Shown: positions 55,184 to 64,000 of the stretch, in pieces | Layout: the number at the start of each line of letters is the position of its first letter | Numbering within the stretch: the first letter of the stretch is position 1 | From: Clavulina sp. PMI_390 | Lineage: Eukaryota > Basidiomycota > Agaricomycetes > Cantharellales > Hydnaceae | NCBI GenBank assembly: GCA_015039315.1 | Contig: WIDE01000028.1 | Span: 326,676 to 390,675 of the forward strand | Length of the DNA: 64,000 nucleotides | Reading direction: 5' to 3' | Notes under the pieces: generated by a model | Told to the model about the DNA's origin: nothing | Database searches by the model: none | The model's input: only the letters and a program-made list of their open reading frames with translations | Program-made: the position numbers and the translations under genes

Positions 55184-56302
55184 GGTCCGAACTGGGGGAA
55201 AGGCTTTAGGATCTGGCTCTGGACGAGACAAGATAGAGAGGTATATAACCGGTTCGAGGCTTCGTTGGACGAGACTGGCCCGCTAATATACCAACCGGGC
55301 GCTGAAAGGTGCCGGGCAGACTACTTGACAGCTTTCGGTTCGTTTGGTTGGTGGGGCTGTTCGACGTCAGCGGAACCAGTGTGGCCGTCACGCGGTGGGG
55401 GTCACGACTGCTTCCGCGACGTCACTGGTGTGACATCCAACGCGATCACTTCTCCCGTCCTCAGAAACTCAACCCTGTGACGAGATAGTTTCTGTATGAG
55501 TATATGACCCGACCCATCTGATCAACGGGCAAGATATGATAACAGGAGCCACGAAAGGTCCTACCCGCCCTCCGTTCCTGAAGTGAGCTCTCTCAGACAC
55601 GTGGAGGGCTGTTCGCGGCAAGATGGAAGAACGAATGTCGATAATTTTAGTTCTGCGGCCTATCGACTAGAGAATCCCCACCGAATTCATAAATGATGGC
55701 ATGTGCTATTCAAGGCCAAGCACATTAAGAGTCTCACTCCGAAAGGCCATGCCCTACTTCGCGCGCCTTGTCGGAAGCGTACACTCTGCCTATACAGAAC
55801 GCTGGAGAGCCATCCTGTGTCTATAAACTAAAGATTCGCCAGCGCTGCTTCTCGGCCAAGCTGTGCTGGAGGCGGCCCGAAAGATTGACGCTGGCTTGTG
55901 ATCAAATCGAAGCTGCGGGCCCAGACAGAGGTCAAACCCGCTGCACATATCCGGCTGTTCCCATCTGGAGCAGCTAGTACCAACACTGGCAAAAAATGCC
56001 TACCGTACACCCCAGTGTCACCCACGACGAAGTGATTGAGGGAAATTTAATACGAGGATATGACTGAGTCCAAGACAACATTCCCCTTTTATCGTCCTCT
56101 TGTTCCTGACGCGAGAAACGCTCCGATATCTCCACCCCAGCCGCTCTTCCCCGCGCCACAGTTTCAATTATCATCTGTCCATCCGGCTCATTGGTTGCGG
56201 ACTGACGGATGTCCTGGATTTGCTCATCCGCGACTCCTTGACTAAAATCGTCCACTGTCCTTACTCCCATCACTCGCGTTCAGACCGGCGATACCGTAGA
56301 AA
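55184..56302. other. Divergent intergenic region (SDR / seven-helix copy A)
   Basis: It holds the promoters of both genes. Small frames on either strand have no family marks. The last 250 bp before 56303 are C/T-rich on the plus strand. Confidence 0.5.
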
Positions 56303-58577
56303 ATGATGATACCAGCTCGCAATCCCCACCTTGGTCACTTCTTCGTCGGAAATTTGCTTTCGTCAATGTGAGTGTGGAGAGCTTGTCGTCGATTACACGG
56401 CCTATGATCTAAACTTCGGTCCAATGCATTCTCAGTCTCTTCGGAGTTATTACTGTACAGACACAGCTGTACTATAGGCGGTTCCTTAAAGATCCCTGGT
56501 GGATCAAAGCTTTAGTACGTTGAGCTCTCTGCTGCCAAACCATCGCTAAATCGTTTCCGATTCTCCAGGTAGCATTTCTTTGGTACGAACATACATTTCA
56601 AGTTAGACCAGCTCTTGAACTCATCAGCGACCTCCAAAGGCTTGCGCAACTCTCAGTGGTGTATGTCATCCTGCTCGATACGAGCTCATCTCATACTAAT
56701 AAAATATACCAGAGTAATCACATCCCTTGCCATATACTCACAAACCATACAATATATTCCGGTGTATCCAAGAGTTCCTTGGTAGGTGCCTCAACACTCT
56801 CCCCGCGACGGAGGCCTGACTGCCGCTACCTGCCTAGGAACGCTACGTATTGGATCATGCATTGGGTTCGTGTAGGGATTCTGGATGCTCTATGACACGC
56901 TGAACGCTGAATGACCCTGGCTTAAGCTTGTATCATCCACTGTTATCCAAATTTTCTTTGCATATCGGTTATTGGCTTGTATGTCGACCGCCATCTTTCC
57001 GTTCCTTCTGCTGACGTGGGTCATCGCAGTGTCGGGCCAACGTATCTTCACTTACCTAATCGTGAGCTTTCCAGCTTGGAGAGCTGACTAGTTGATTAAA
57101 GCTCTTCTGTAGGGAGTGATCATTGTTGTCCACACGGGTGAGCATGAGTCAATCGGCTGCTGATGGATACTTGGCTAATGGAACAGATCGCCCTCATGGG
57201 AATAGTTAGAGCATTCGGTATGATGGTTTGATGTCAATTATTCAAATATTTGCCTAACTCATGCCGCATTAGAATTCGACATTGTGAGTATTGTCAAAGG
57301 CGGAATTCCCAAAGGCTCCACACCAACAGTCACTGCGATGGCTTCCCTCTCGGTATGTACTGATCATTTATCAGCATACTCTACGCTCTAAAATAAAGCC
57401 TTTCAGGTCATAGTAGATCTTTCGCTTGCGTTCGGTGTGACCATTACCTTACGGAAGCAGCGAACAGGGTCTAGCCAGTAGGTGTCTCGTTGAAAGCCAC
57501 CATACGCAGGTTCTCATGACTCCCTAGGACCGATCGTATTCTTAACTGGATTATTCTATATGTGGCTGCCACTGGGGTGGCAACGAGCATCCTTGCTATA
57601 CTGATACTGATCTGGGTAAGAACACATAGGTCAATACTTTGAATTTGCTACCCACGTGAACCCTGCCCCTTCTCTTTTTAATTATATCAGATCCACATGG
57701 GGGACCCTTATAGTGCATTGATTATAAGTGTGGTAAAGGAGCTTTGGCCGTTCGTTGTCCTATCAGATATATTCTGACACTATATCTGTATCGTCAGCCT
57801 TATGGCGGGGTATATATAGCCTGTGGGCTTGCCCAGTGCGTATTTGTTCATTTTCGAGAAATCATCCTGATCACTCCTTCCATCTGTAGTCTGCACGCGC
57901 GCTCCAGTCTCCGGGCCCGATTCACTATAAGAGAACAACCAGCCTTTCGGAGCCGCAACCCCTCTTTAGAACTGCAGCCGCGCAGCCGTGAAAACCAGTC
58001 AGGAGATGACAACGGTCGACCAGCAGCGGCGACGAAGATCGACTTCTCCACAATCAGCACGTTTTCCACGACGTTGACAACAAATAACCCTTCCACGAGG
58101 GATGGTCTTGAAATCAATGGTCATCCACCTGCTCCTGAACCCATCGAAATCAAGCGGACGGTCGAGACGATCACCCAGAGTTCGTGTAGTAACTGCGTAG
58201 GAATTGGCCCTAACCACGAGCATTTGGCTCGCGAAGCACACAGCGAAGTCGATCTCTCTCTATCGTCGCCATCACATCTTGCACCTACCTTCAATGAAAC
58301 TTCCCAAGACTCCTCCGAAACTGGTACCTCGTGTCCAGGCGACTCTGTCGGGTTGGCCAGCACGTACACGTCCACCTCTACTTTTACCCATGTTCCCGTG
58401 GCTGGTTTCAGCCCTACTGAGATGTTATCAGAAGGACACCGGCCCTTGGGGAACGAGAGTCAGGCTTGGCTGCTTCCTTCTCCCGTGCAAGGCCAGCGCC
58501 AACTCTCGGATGAGCAGCTACAGGATAGAGCTCAACGTCTAGATGCGAGAGAGAGCGTGAGGGTGAAGGATAAATAG
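56303..58577 (+). CDS. Seven-helix membrane protein, DUF6534-like, copy A
   Basis: A basidiomycete-expanded integral membrane protein of unknown function with the DUF6534-like layout. It has roughly ten short exons and is mostly invisible as single frames. It starts MMIPARNPHLGHFFVGNLLS, then LFGVITVQTQLYYRRFLKDP and WWIKALVAFLWYEHTFQV (helix 2 and the family W-x-K-x-L-V-A-x-L-W segment). Next are ITSLAIYSQTIQYIPVYP, AIFPFLLLTWVIAVSGQRIF, MASLSVIVDLSLAFGVTI, LRKQRTGSSQTDRILNWII (family R-T-G-x-x-x-T-D), YVAATGVATSILAIL, and LHARSSLRARF, where relatives have N-S-L-L-x-x-L-N-x-R. A ~200-residue polar tail follows, with SSCSNCVG and FSPTEMLSEG conserved in copy B. No enzymatic motif. Copy A of a three-gene tandem array. 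Confidence 0.75.
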
Positions 58578-59735
58578 ACGGTTGTATGGCCTCGAGGGTT
58601 GATCCTTGTGGTGACAGCCGCTTCCCATCTCGTCTGTCGACCTGTTGTAAGAATTGCATAGTCTCTCTGAGATATCTTTTCCCCTTCTTCTCGCAATCGT
58701 ACTAAATTCCAAACTTTAACCTTGTAACGGTCATAGTCTTCTATCCTAAACGCGAGGCTAGGGATCTCTAGATATTAATGAATAATATTTCTTGCATTAC
58801 TATCGTATGGCACTATCGCCCTCATCCGCGTGCCAGCAGTCACCTAGGTTGCGAGGACAAGGCACCAAATATTTATGTTTTCTTCGTGGCAAGTACATGA
58901 CCTAGCTAAATGTCGTAGGCCATCGCTATCCAGATGCTCATGTGCTCCTGTTGTGTACTGAGGTGGTCTCTATCGTAAGGTGGCCCATTGACGTCGGTGG
59001 CATGTGACTGCGACCCCATGAGTTGCAACTGTTTCAAATCTCCACATATGGCGTTAAGTGACAAACAATACCCTTCAGGAGCACTCTGATACAACGGGAT
59101 CATGTTATCTTTTTGGTCTTATTGTTCTACTGCAGTTGCTGCAATATTAGGATTCAAAAGGGCCTATTGGCTGAATTGCCGAGTGTTTTCACTAGCGCCC
59201 TAGTGGCTCCGCCATTACCCATTACATATGTTCTTTAGATCCAAACATCCTACGATTTGTCAAAACCGTCGTAGCTCCTAGGAAGCTCACGATGAGCGGA
59301 CTTTACCTTCCAAAGTTGAGTTGAGATCCGACTATCGCTACCGTCCTCTGTGCTCTCCGTCACATCTCGGTGCGCTTGGAGCGGTGGAGAAAAACATAGT
59401 TGGCACATAAGATTAGCCCTATTGCATCCTAGAAACCACTGCCACCCTCTAGTTGGATCACCGCGAAGCTCATTCGCGCTCTTGGGCAGGGGCATCAGAG
59501 CAAGTTGGGGATGATCTCTCTCCGGTTCTATGTTCCAAGAAGCGGGAATCGGCGGGTATGATGCCCGCCCTCTCTTCGCGAGGCCTGACAACTACCATAC
59601 ATTCGCTCAGTTCCTCTTGGCAGCCGCCTGGTTAACGTTAGCGATTTGCAAATCCGCGTCTTCCATTCCTCCGACGCCCGTCAGCAATCTCCTTCCTGCC
59701 ATCAGTTCATCCAACGCTCACAGGCACTGTAGCAT
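58578..59735. other. Spacer between seven-helix copies A and B
   Basis: No gene is seen. The minus frame at 59250-59591 has no recognisable motif. The last ~200 bp are C/T-rich on the plus strand, as before copy A. Confidence 0.5.
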
Positions 59736-61992
59736 ATGGTGGTACCACGTCCTCACCCCAACCTTGGCCATTTTTTCGTTGGTAATTTGCTTTCATCGAT
59801 GTGAGTAACGACGCGAAGTCCATGGAGTGGACCTGGGCTTAACGGATATCTAGACTCTTCGGAGTGATCACCGTACAAGCACACCTATACTACTCTAGAT
59901 TTCCAAAAGATGTCTGGTGGATTAGAGCCTCGGTATGTCATGCTCGTTGCTCCATGTCATTTTATGATATCACCTCGATGTTCATTCAAAAATGCTCTAG
60001 GTTACGTTCCTTTGGTACGGTTGATTCAACTCCATTCAATCTCCTCAAGCCTAACGAGACGGCGAATATCGAAGGCTCGCCCAATTAACGGTTGTGTATG
60101 TCGTATTGACCAATAGAGGCTCAACCGATCCTCACATCACATCTGCAGAGTGATCACATCGTTTGCCATATATTCGCAGACTGTCCAATATGTTCCAGTA
60201 TATCCAAAGCTTCCCTGGTGGGTTTCTCGATATGCGTCCGACAAACGAAGTCTCATCGGTTATAGGAATGCGATGTACTGGAGCTTCCATTTGGTCAGTA
60301 CAATCTCCTCATCAGAATGACTGCGCGCTCTCAACTGGTCAGTCTACCTTAGGCTGTGTCTGCCACGGCCATTCAGGCATTTTTCGCACATCGGCTATGG
60401 GCCCGTACGTGAAGGGTCGCCTATGTCACGGTTGAAGCTAACATGGGGTATTGCAGTGTCTGGACGACGAATATTTACTGTCATAATCGTAAGCCTTCCT
60501 TACTATGCGCCCGATGGATCACTGGAATTCTACCATAGATCATGATAATCATTGCTAATTCGGGTGAGTCAGAGCTTCCTGGACATCGAATGGCTCTCAA
60601 TGAAAGCAACTAATTCGTTCGGCATGTGATAGCCCGATCGATTGGTAGGAGGTTCTAAGATGTAGCCTACGCCCATCAGACTCACTAACGTCGGGCAGTC
60701 TTCAATATTGCATGCCTCATATCTGGTAGTGTGTCAAAACACGCTTTGCCAACAGTCTCCCTAGTCACCTCGCTCTCGGTATGGATCCTTCTAGCCGTTC
60801 TCTCATACCATCTCAATCCATGTGATGGTCGCTCCAAGGCTGTAATAGATGTTGCACTTGCCCTCGGGGTAACGTTGACATTGCGCAAGCAGCGCACAGG
60901 GTTTCGTGAGTAAGTGCCTTACCACAGCTTAGAATTGACACGATCTCACCCCCCTTTAGTACCGACAGTCTTCTGAACTGGATCATCCTATATGTAGCTG
61001 CTACCGGGGCGGCTACCAGCATCCTGGCCATCGTAACACTTGTTTGGGTAAAGGATAATCCACGCAATTCTCTTATTTCATGAGCCCATATTGATTCATT
61101 CTTTATGATCCTGCACCATTAGATTCATTTGGGGAACCCTTATAGCGCACTGATTATCAGCGTGGTACGCGTGTCAGACGTTCCTCGCTCTAGACGCAAA
61201 CGTTCACACAACATCCATCACCACCAGCCTTATGGAGGTGTATACATTACCTGTGGCTTTGCACAGTACGTCCTTAGAGCACGGTGTTCTGAAACTTCCC
61301 GCGCCTCCTTACAGCCCTTGACCCGATATCCCGCTCGCAGTCTGCATGCTCGGACTAGCCTTCGGACCCGATTTGTCGCTAGAGAACAGCTAATCTTCAG
61401 GAGCGACGACCCCTCTTTAGAGATGCAGTCACGGACGCAACAGGATCAGTCGAGAATTCCAGAAATCAGGCAGAGAGCGGCGACACGGAATGGTACCTCC
61501 ACAATAAGTACTTTTCCGATAACTTTGGCGACAAACAACCCATCCACTGGTGATGGTCTTGAGGCGAGTGGGGTCTCATCTTCACCCGACACAATCCAAA
61601 TCAAACGAACAGTCGAGACGATTCAGCAGAGTTCGTGTGATAATTGCCTCGGTACGGAGGTCAATCACAAGCATGCGGGTAATCCGCCCTCAAGACTGGA
61701 TCCTGTCGCCGCAGCTAATCACGCCCCGCCAGACTCCATTGAGAGCGGAGAACAAGCTCTAGGCGTACTTAATCGGTTGCCTGACATATATGTCTCCCCT
61801 CACACCCACACACCCATACCTAGGTTCAGCCCTACAGAAATGTTTTCAGATGGCAGGCGACGGTTACATAGTGAGAGCCACACTATTTCACTCACCACAT
61901 CTGAAGAGCGCCGGCAACACCCTTTAGACATGCATCTACAGTTCAGAGTCCACCACCTAGACGGAAGGGGGGAGCGCGAAATGGAAGGATAG
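59736..61992 (+). CDS. Seven-helix membrane protein, DUF6534-like, copy B
   Basis: A paralogue of copy A with the same exon plan. It starts MVVPRPHPNLGHFFVGNLLS, then LFGVITVQAHLYYSRFPKDV and WWIRAS, VTFLWYG, ITSFAIYSQTVQYVPVYP, VTSLSVWILLAVLSY, VIDVALALGVTLTLRKQRTG, LNWIILYVAATGAATSILAI, the IHLGNPYSALIISV segment, QPYGGVYITCGFAQ, and LHARTSLRTRFVAREQ. The tail carries QSSCDNCLGTE and FSPTEMFSDGRRRL, matching copy A although the residues between them have diverged. Some internal exons (60160-60560) are hard to delimit; a wholly intact frame is likely but not proven. Receptor, transporter or scaffold roles cannot be told from sequence. Confidence 0.72.
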
Positions 61993-63314
61993 GCGGCGTC
62001 GTAAATGAGCAGAAACCTAGCTCCCGTTATAGTTATTGCACCCTGTCTCGTCTCTCACAGAGTATATCCTACAAGTTGAACTGTATTCATTGCTAATAGG
62101 TCCGGCTACCCTACTTTCTCGAATTGATCGGGGCCTCGACCTCCAAATTGGCTCCAATAGAGTGCTCCGCACGTGAGGTTGGAAGACGATGGCTACCTAG
62201 GGGGTCGCTGGCATCTTGCAACCGTCATCGTCGGATCAATATTGAGACATGTATAGGAGAGGTGTTCAACCTCATGCGAGACGGTGAAATATAATACTGG
62301 ACCAGGGACCCGGTGGATGCGATGCTTCGCAACAGTGGACCAGGTAGCGGGTGCCATATTGCGGTTTCACGAAGACCGCGTACAAATGACACATGGAGCC
62401 TGCCACCAGGTTCCGGACAAGAGGTGGGACATATGACGGCACAGGCAAGTCGTAGCCATTGGAGTGTCGACAGTATATTATTATCATCAATAATTATTAA
62501 TCGTGCTCAGGTAGACCGAGTGCGATAATCCAAGCCTGGGTGTGCCCTCGAACGACCACTTGCGGAAGAACTGGGGCGCTCTGGACGCATCGCGACCTAC
62601 GAGATACATCTGAATTTGGGGTGCATGCACTTGTCCATCATTGAATTCCCTCGGTTTGGGAGCCGCAAGCCGCTGATTTTCCATGAGGGATGTGAAACAG
62701 CGCCGAGCCAGGATTGCAATTCCCTGCACTCTATCTAGAGCCGAGCATCTAATTTATTGGCAAAGGGGGTTCCGCAACCACAAGCCGGGAACTCGGCTAC
62801 CCTATCGACAACACGGAGTCTGCCCACGCAGATCAAGTCATTACAGGTAGCGGCGAGACCATATCGCCTTGCGATCCAAGTTGGTCAATTAGGGCAGTCG
62901 GAGTGAGCTGACACGGGTCGTCGGTGACCAGTGCGGGGCCGAACCCTCGTCGAACATGTCGATATCATACGCTATCCCGCACTTTCCGTTTGGGGACCTA
63001 CCAAGCAACGCTCACTTCCCAAAGGTTATCACGGTGCTGCTCGCCCTCGAATATATATTGAAGCCTTGATTCCGATAGCAAACCAGGCTGGACCAGAACG
63101 GCGCCAAGCACTCCTGTCCCAAGAACAAGGGACGTTCCGCTATCTTCCTCTAATCACCCTTTCCCGCACCATATTTGTCTTCCATTATGTATTCATTCGA
63201 ATACCCCATTGCGGCCTACTTTGTGTCATAGCATTGCAAACACGCGGCGCCCTGAAGCCTCATCAGCTTCCTCACTGCCGCAAACCAACTCGGAGGCTGC
63301 ATCAACCGTGAACG
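61993..63314. other. Spacer between seven-helix copies B and C
   Basis: No supported gene. Frames at 62272-62528 (both strands) and 62931-63311 show no family marks; the latter is open sequence leading into copy C in another frame. Confidence 0.45.
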
Positions 63315-64000
63315 ATGGCGATACAACCTCCCAATCCACATCTTGGGTGCTTCTTCATCGGTAATCTTCTTTCATCGAGGTGAGTGAGCATACGAACCGA
63401 CTCAAGCGACGATTGGACAACTTTTGGTCTGAACCTCAGTTTATTGTATATCTAGTCTCTTCGGACTAATCACTGTGCAGGCACATCGATACTATGCAAA
63501 GTTCCCAAAAGACCCGTGGTGGATCAAGACCTTAGTACGTCGAGCCCGATTCTTTGTAAAAGTCATGTTGCCCGGCGGGGCTACTGCTAATCAACCAATC
63601 GAATGTACTAGGTGGCTTTTCTCTGGTAGGGATATTCTGAATCAAACCAATACCTCTATTCATTGGAGATCTCTGAAGGCTTGCACAACTGTCAGCAGTG
63701 TATGTTGGGCGAATCGATGCGAGCTTACTGAGACTGATACAATATATGCACAGAGCAATAACGTCTCTCGCCATATACTCACAAACCATACGGTATCTTC
63801 CAGCATACCCAACTGTCCCCTGGTACGTCTGTCGATCATCTCTCAGGAATTGATTCTTATTCGTCATACCCACCTAGGGACGCAACATTTTGGACAATCC
63901 ATTTGGTTCGTGCGCTATACTTCTATTCCAGGTCTGCTCCCGCGCTTTGGACCAATAATACCGAGTTTAGATCGTATCCTCCACTCTCATCCAGCTCTTT
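63315..64000 (+). CDS. Seven-helix membrane protein, DUF6534-like, copy C (partial, cut by right edge)
   Basis: The N-terminal exons of a third paralogue. It starts MAIQPPNPHLGCFFIGNLLS, with the same splice donor position. Then come LFGLITVQAHRYYAKFPKDP and WWIKTL, a W-containing exon (VAFLW), and an ITSLAIYSQTIRYLPAYP-like segment near 63755-63822. Copies A and B have Gly-His in the first helix; here it is Gly-Cys. The remainder lies beyond 64000. Confidence 0.7.

Noticed and set aside
1..64000. A secondary-metabolite or carbohydrate-use gene cluster
   Set aside because: The dioxygenase, GST, transporter and epoxide hydrolase could hint at one, but there is no backbone synthase, they are far apart, and they are mixed with housekeeping genes.
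1..64000. Transposons, LTRs, tRNA genes, CRISPR arrays or integrated virus
   Set aside because: I found no transposase, integrase or reverse-transcriptase motif, no terminal repeats, no tRNA-like folds and no spaced repeats; absence is by eye only.

Overview
The window is nuclear DNA of a filamentous fungus, most probably a basidiomycete of the Agaricomycetes. Nearly every recognisable gene is broken by several short introns (about 50-80 nt, GT-AG, one probable GC-AG). The gene set is typical of that class: an AA14-type xylan-active LPMO, a Ppo-type fatty-acid dioxygenase, a WC-2 photoreceptor partner, F-box-like family expansions, and seven-helix membrane proteins resembling the DUF6534 family. 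The zinc-cluster proteins with a G-C-W-T-C-R core resemble those abundant in Rhizoctonia/Ceratobasidium (Cantharellales); that narrower placement is inference only. I saw no tRNA, rRNA, CRISPR array, intact transposon or virus-like gene. Layout: 0-9.3 kb holds four minus-strand short Zn2Cys6 genes (one cut by the left edge), interrupted by a plus-strand glutathionyl-hydroquinone reductase (6.65-8.1 kb). 10.7-15.5 kb is a very intron-rich dioxygenase/P450-like fusion whose P450 part lacks the haem cysteine. 15.8-17.6 kb has NAA10 and a 77-residue conserved-looking small protein, both minus. 17.6-19.9 kb is sparse. 19.9-21.7 kb is a secreted AA14 LPMO. 22.9-32.7 kb is a tandem array of four complete F-box-like paralogues plus a fifth reduced to its C-terminus. 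34.0-37.5 kb holds WC-2 and a secreted expansin/RlpA-like protein, both minus. 38.6-50.2 kb is a run of minus-strand housekeeping or metabolic genes: a membrane-anchored Nudix hydrolase, the TPR co-chaperone SGT2/SGTA, an OPT peptide transporter, and an epoxide-hydrolase-like protein with a possible myristoylation signal. 51.4-55.2 kb has a LYRM2-like LYR protein, a decayed NAD-dependent reductase and a membrane-anchored SDR. 56.3-64 kb is a tandem array of three seven-helix DUF6534-like genes, the last cut by the right edge. The strongest theme is repeated local duplication: three unrelated families (short zinc-cluster regulators, F-box-like proteins, seven-helix membrane proteins) have each expanded in tandem in one 64-kb stretch. 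They sit between single-copy conserved genes. Two secreted cell-wall-active proteins (AA14, expansin-like), an oligopeptide transporter and a quinone-detoxifying GST fit a plant-matter-degrading or plant-associated lifestyle. Nothing proves that the neighbours act in one pathway. Several genes were rebuilt by hand across introns because no single open frame shows them: the left-edge zinc-cluster gene, NAA10, the 77-residue protein, LYRM2, and the last exons of the expansin-like gene.
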